This document shows, piece by piece, positions 6,273-7,096 of a stretch of 7,096 nt of DNA. The position numbers were made by a program, and so were the translations under genes. Below the pieces are notes generated by a model that worked only from the letters and a program-made list of their open reading frames with translations, made no database searches and was not told where the DNA came from. This stretch comes from an uncultured Arthrobacter sp. GTDB lineage: Bacteria; Actinomycetota; Actinomycetes; Actinomycetales; Micrococcaceae. Position 1 is the first letter of the stretch. Each line of letters starts with the position of its first letter. The stretch lies in contig CALMVY010000314.1 of assembly GCA_937873245.1 (NCBI GenBank), positions 1-7,096 of the forward strand, written 5' to 3'.

Positions 6273-7004
6273 TTAGCGCGCGTAGAGTTCCACGAAGTTC
6301 CGGAGGATCTTCATCGGTTCCGTGGCGGTGAACCGCCGGGCGTCCTCCATCAGCATTTCGGCGGATTCCGGCGGGAAGTACCCTGCATGGCGGTAGATGT
6401 CGATCCTGGTGACCAGCCCTTCCGCATCCAGCTCGGGATGGAACTGGGTGGCGTACAGGTTGGTCTTGATCCGGAACATGTGCACGGGGCAGGAGGCGGA
6501 GCTGGCCAGCAGCACCGCGTGGGAGGGGAGGGTGGTGCAGGCTTCCTTGTGGCCGGTGAAGGCCGTAAAGCTCTCCGGCAGCCCCCGCAGCAGCGGATCC
6601 GCCAGCCCCTCGGCCGTCAGCTTGATGCTCACGCCGCCGAGCCCCTCGCCGTAGGTCCGGTCGATCACGGCGCCCTGGTGCCGGCCCAAGGTCCCGACCC
6701 CGTAGCAGGCGCCGAGGAAGGGGAAGTCCTCGGCCACGATCCGGTCGAGCAGGGACGCGAGCTCGTGCTCCACCCGGTGCTGGACATCACTTTTCTGTTC
6801 GGCGGGGTCGCTGGAGGTGAACGGGCTTCCGCCCACGATCACGCCGGAGTACTCGGAGAGATCCAGCCCTGGCAGCGGTCCGGCTTCCATCCGAATGCGC
6901 CTCAGCTGCGAGGGTTCGAGCCCGCCGTAGCGCAGGTAGGCCTCGTACTCGTTCTCCGCGGCGGCGTCCTCGGCCCGGGAGGCGAGGAGCAGGAATGGTT
7001 TCAC
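6273..7004 (-). CDS. Class I glutamine amidotransferase-like protein (GMP synthase GATase type)
   Basis: A single class I glutamine amidotransferase domain, 243 residues from the chosen GTG 7004-7002. Seen: VIVGGSPF (about 55-62); the nucleophile elbow FLGACYGVGTLG (96-107) with Cys100; and the catalytic His189 and Glu191 in QFHPELD. The triad therefore looks intact. The usual Gln after the elbow is replaced (YGVGT). The family resembles the free-standing GuaA-like amidotransferase proteins (COG0518) found in many actinobacteria; it has no synthetase domain, and the acceptor substrate is unknown. Start: MKPFLLLASRAED is the N-terminus I expect for relatives. An in-frame GTG at 7019 would add five residues, and neither start has a clear ribosome site. 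The TAA lies next to the nested palindrome. Membership in an operon with the gene to the right is possible but blurred by the hairpin between them. Confidence 0.85.
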   Translation of the reverse strand: MKPFLLLASRAEDAAAENEYEAYLRYGGLEPSQLRRIRMEAGPLPGLDLSEYSGVIVGGSPFTSSDPAEQKSDVQHRVEHELASLLDRIVAEDFPFLGACYGVGTLGRHQGAVIDRTYGEGLGGVSIKLTAEGLADPLLRGLPESFTAFTGHKEACTTLPSHAVLLASSASCPVHMFRIKTNLYATQFHPELDAEGLVTRIDIYRHAGYFPPESAEMLMEDARRFTATEPMKILRNFVELYAR

Positions 7005-7016
7005 AGACCAAGTCTG
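7004..7016. promoter_or_regulatory. 13-bp dyad at the amidotransferase start
   Basis: CAGAC-CAA-GTCTG is a perfect inverted repeat touching the preferred GTG start (7004-7002). It lies between the two candidate starts and could be an operator or chance. If GTG 7004 is used, the dyad is untranslated leader. Confidence 0.3.
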
Positions 7017-7020
7017 CACG

Positions 7021-7061
7021 GGCGGGACGCGCGGGCGCCAGAGGCGCGCTCGCGCCCCGCC
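7021..7061 (-). terminator. GC-rich imperfect hairpin after the rightmost partial gene
   Basis: The arms are GGCGGG (7021-7026) with CCCGCC (7056-7061), then CGCG with CGCG (7028-7031/7051-7054), then GCGCC-AGA-GGCGC (7035-7047), separated by single mismatches. It begins about 10 bases after the TAA at 7073-7071, as expected of a terminator, but has no T-run. It ends just two bases before the earlier candidate start of the amidotransferase gene, so readthrough or attenuation is possible. Confidence 0.5.
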
Positions 7062-7070
7062 GTCGAGCAG

Positions 7071-7096
7071 TTACTCGGCGGCAGCGTCCTCGATCA
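7071..7096 (-). CDS. Possible 3' end of an unidentified gene (7 codons plus stop)
   Basis: The minus strand from the right edge reads ...IEDAAAE and then TAA (7073-7071). The acidic, Ala-rich ending and the hairpin ten bases further on fit a real gene terminus. Seven residues do not allow identification, and the reading could be chance. Confidence 0.35.

Noticed and set aside
1..7096. New defence system, CRISPR array, prophage or insertion sequence
   Set aside because: No regularly spaced repeats, transposase, integrase, nuclease, toxin or tRNA gene is visible; all complete proteins fit known metabolic or transport families.

Overview
The window is high-GC DNA from an actinobacterium. The protein sequences (a NasA/NarK pair and an MHS-family permease) and the GTG starts suggest a member of the Micrococcaceae such as Arthrobacter or Pseudarthrobacter. 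That placement comes from recalled family resemblance and composition, not from a search.

Left part (1-4440, all minus strand): a compact assimilatory nitrate reduction operon, transcribed right to left. The order is narK (nitrate/nitrite MFS transporter), nasA (molybdopterin and [4Fe-4S] catalytic subunit), then an NAD(P)H/FAD oxidoreductase of the NasB/NirB N-terminal type that runs off the left edge. The narK stop and nasA start are one base apart. nasA and the oxidoreductase overlap by 4 bp (ATGA), so translation is probably coupled. Together they would import nitrate, pass electrons from NAD(P)H through FAD to the Mo enzyme, and make nitrite in the cytoplasm. A nitrite reductase would be expected further left or elsewhere.

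Middle (4441-4727): a 287-bp divergent promoter region between narK and a plus-strand permease gene. It holds a hairpin that partly covers the narK Shine-Dalgarno, a cluster of CGTTT repeats with a weak GlnR-like phasing, two tandem GTCCA-N5-TGGA dyads exactly 20 bp apart (one covering a -35 box), and a likely promoter for the permease.

Right part (4728-7096): an MHS-family MFS permease (plus strand; substrate unknown, probably an organic acid or similar metabolite), convergent with a class I glutamine amidotransferase-like gene (minus strand). The convergent gap is almost filled by a 107-bp nested palindrome that can fold into a nearly fully paired three-way junction. I regard this as the most unusual feature here. 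The last bases appear to hold the 3' end of another minus-strand gene followed by a GC-rich hairpin.

The protein-coding content is conventional. I see no phage, CRISPR, toxin-antitoxin or other defence system, no tRNA or rRNA, and no complete mobile element. The interest lies in the non-coding structures and in two repeat-built expansions within nasA.
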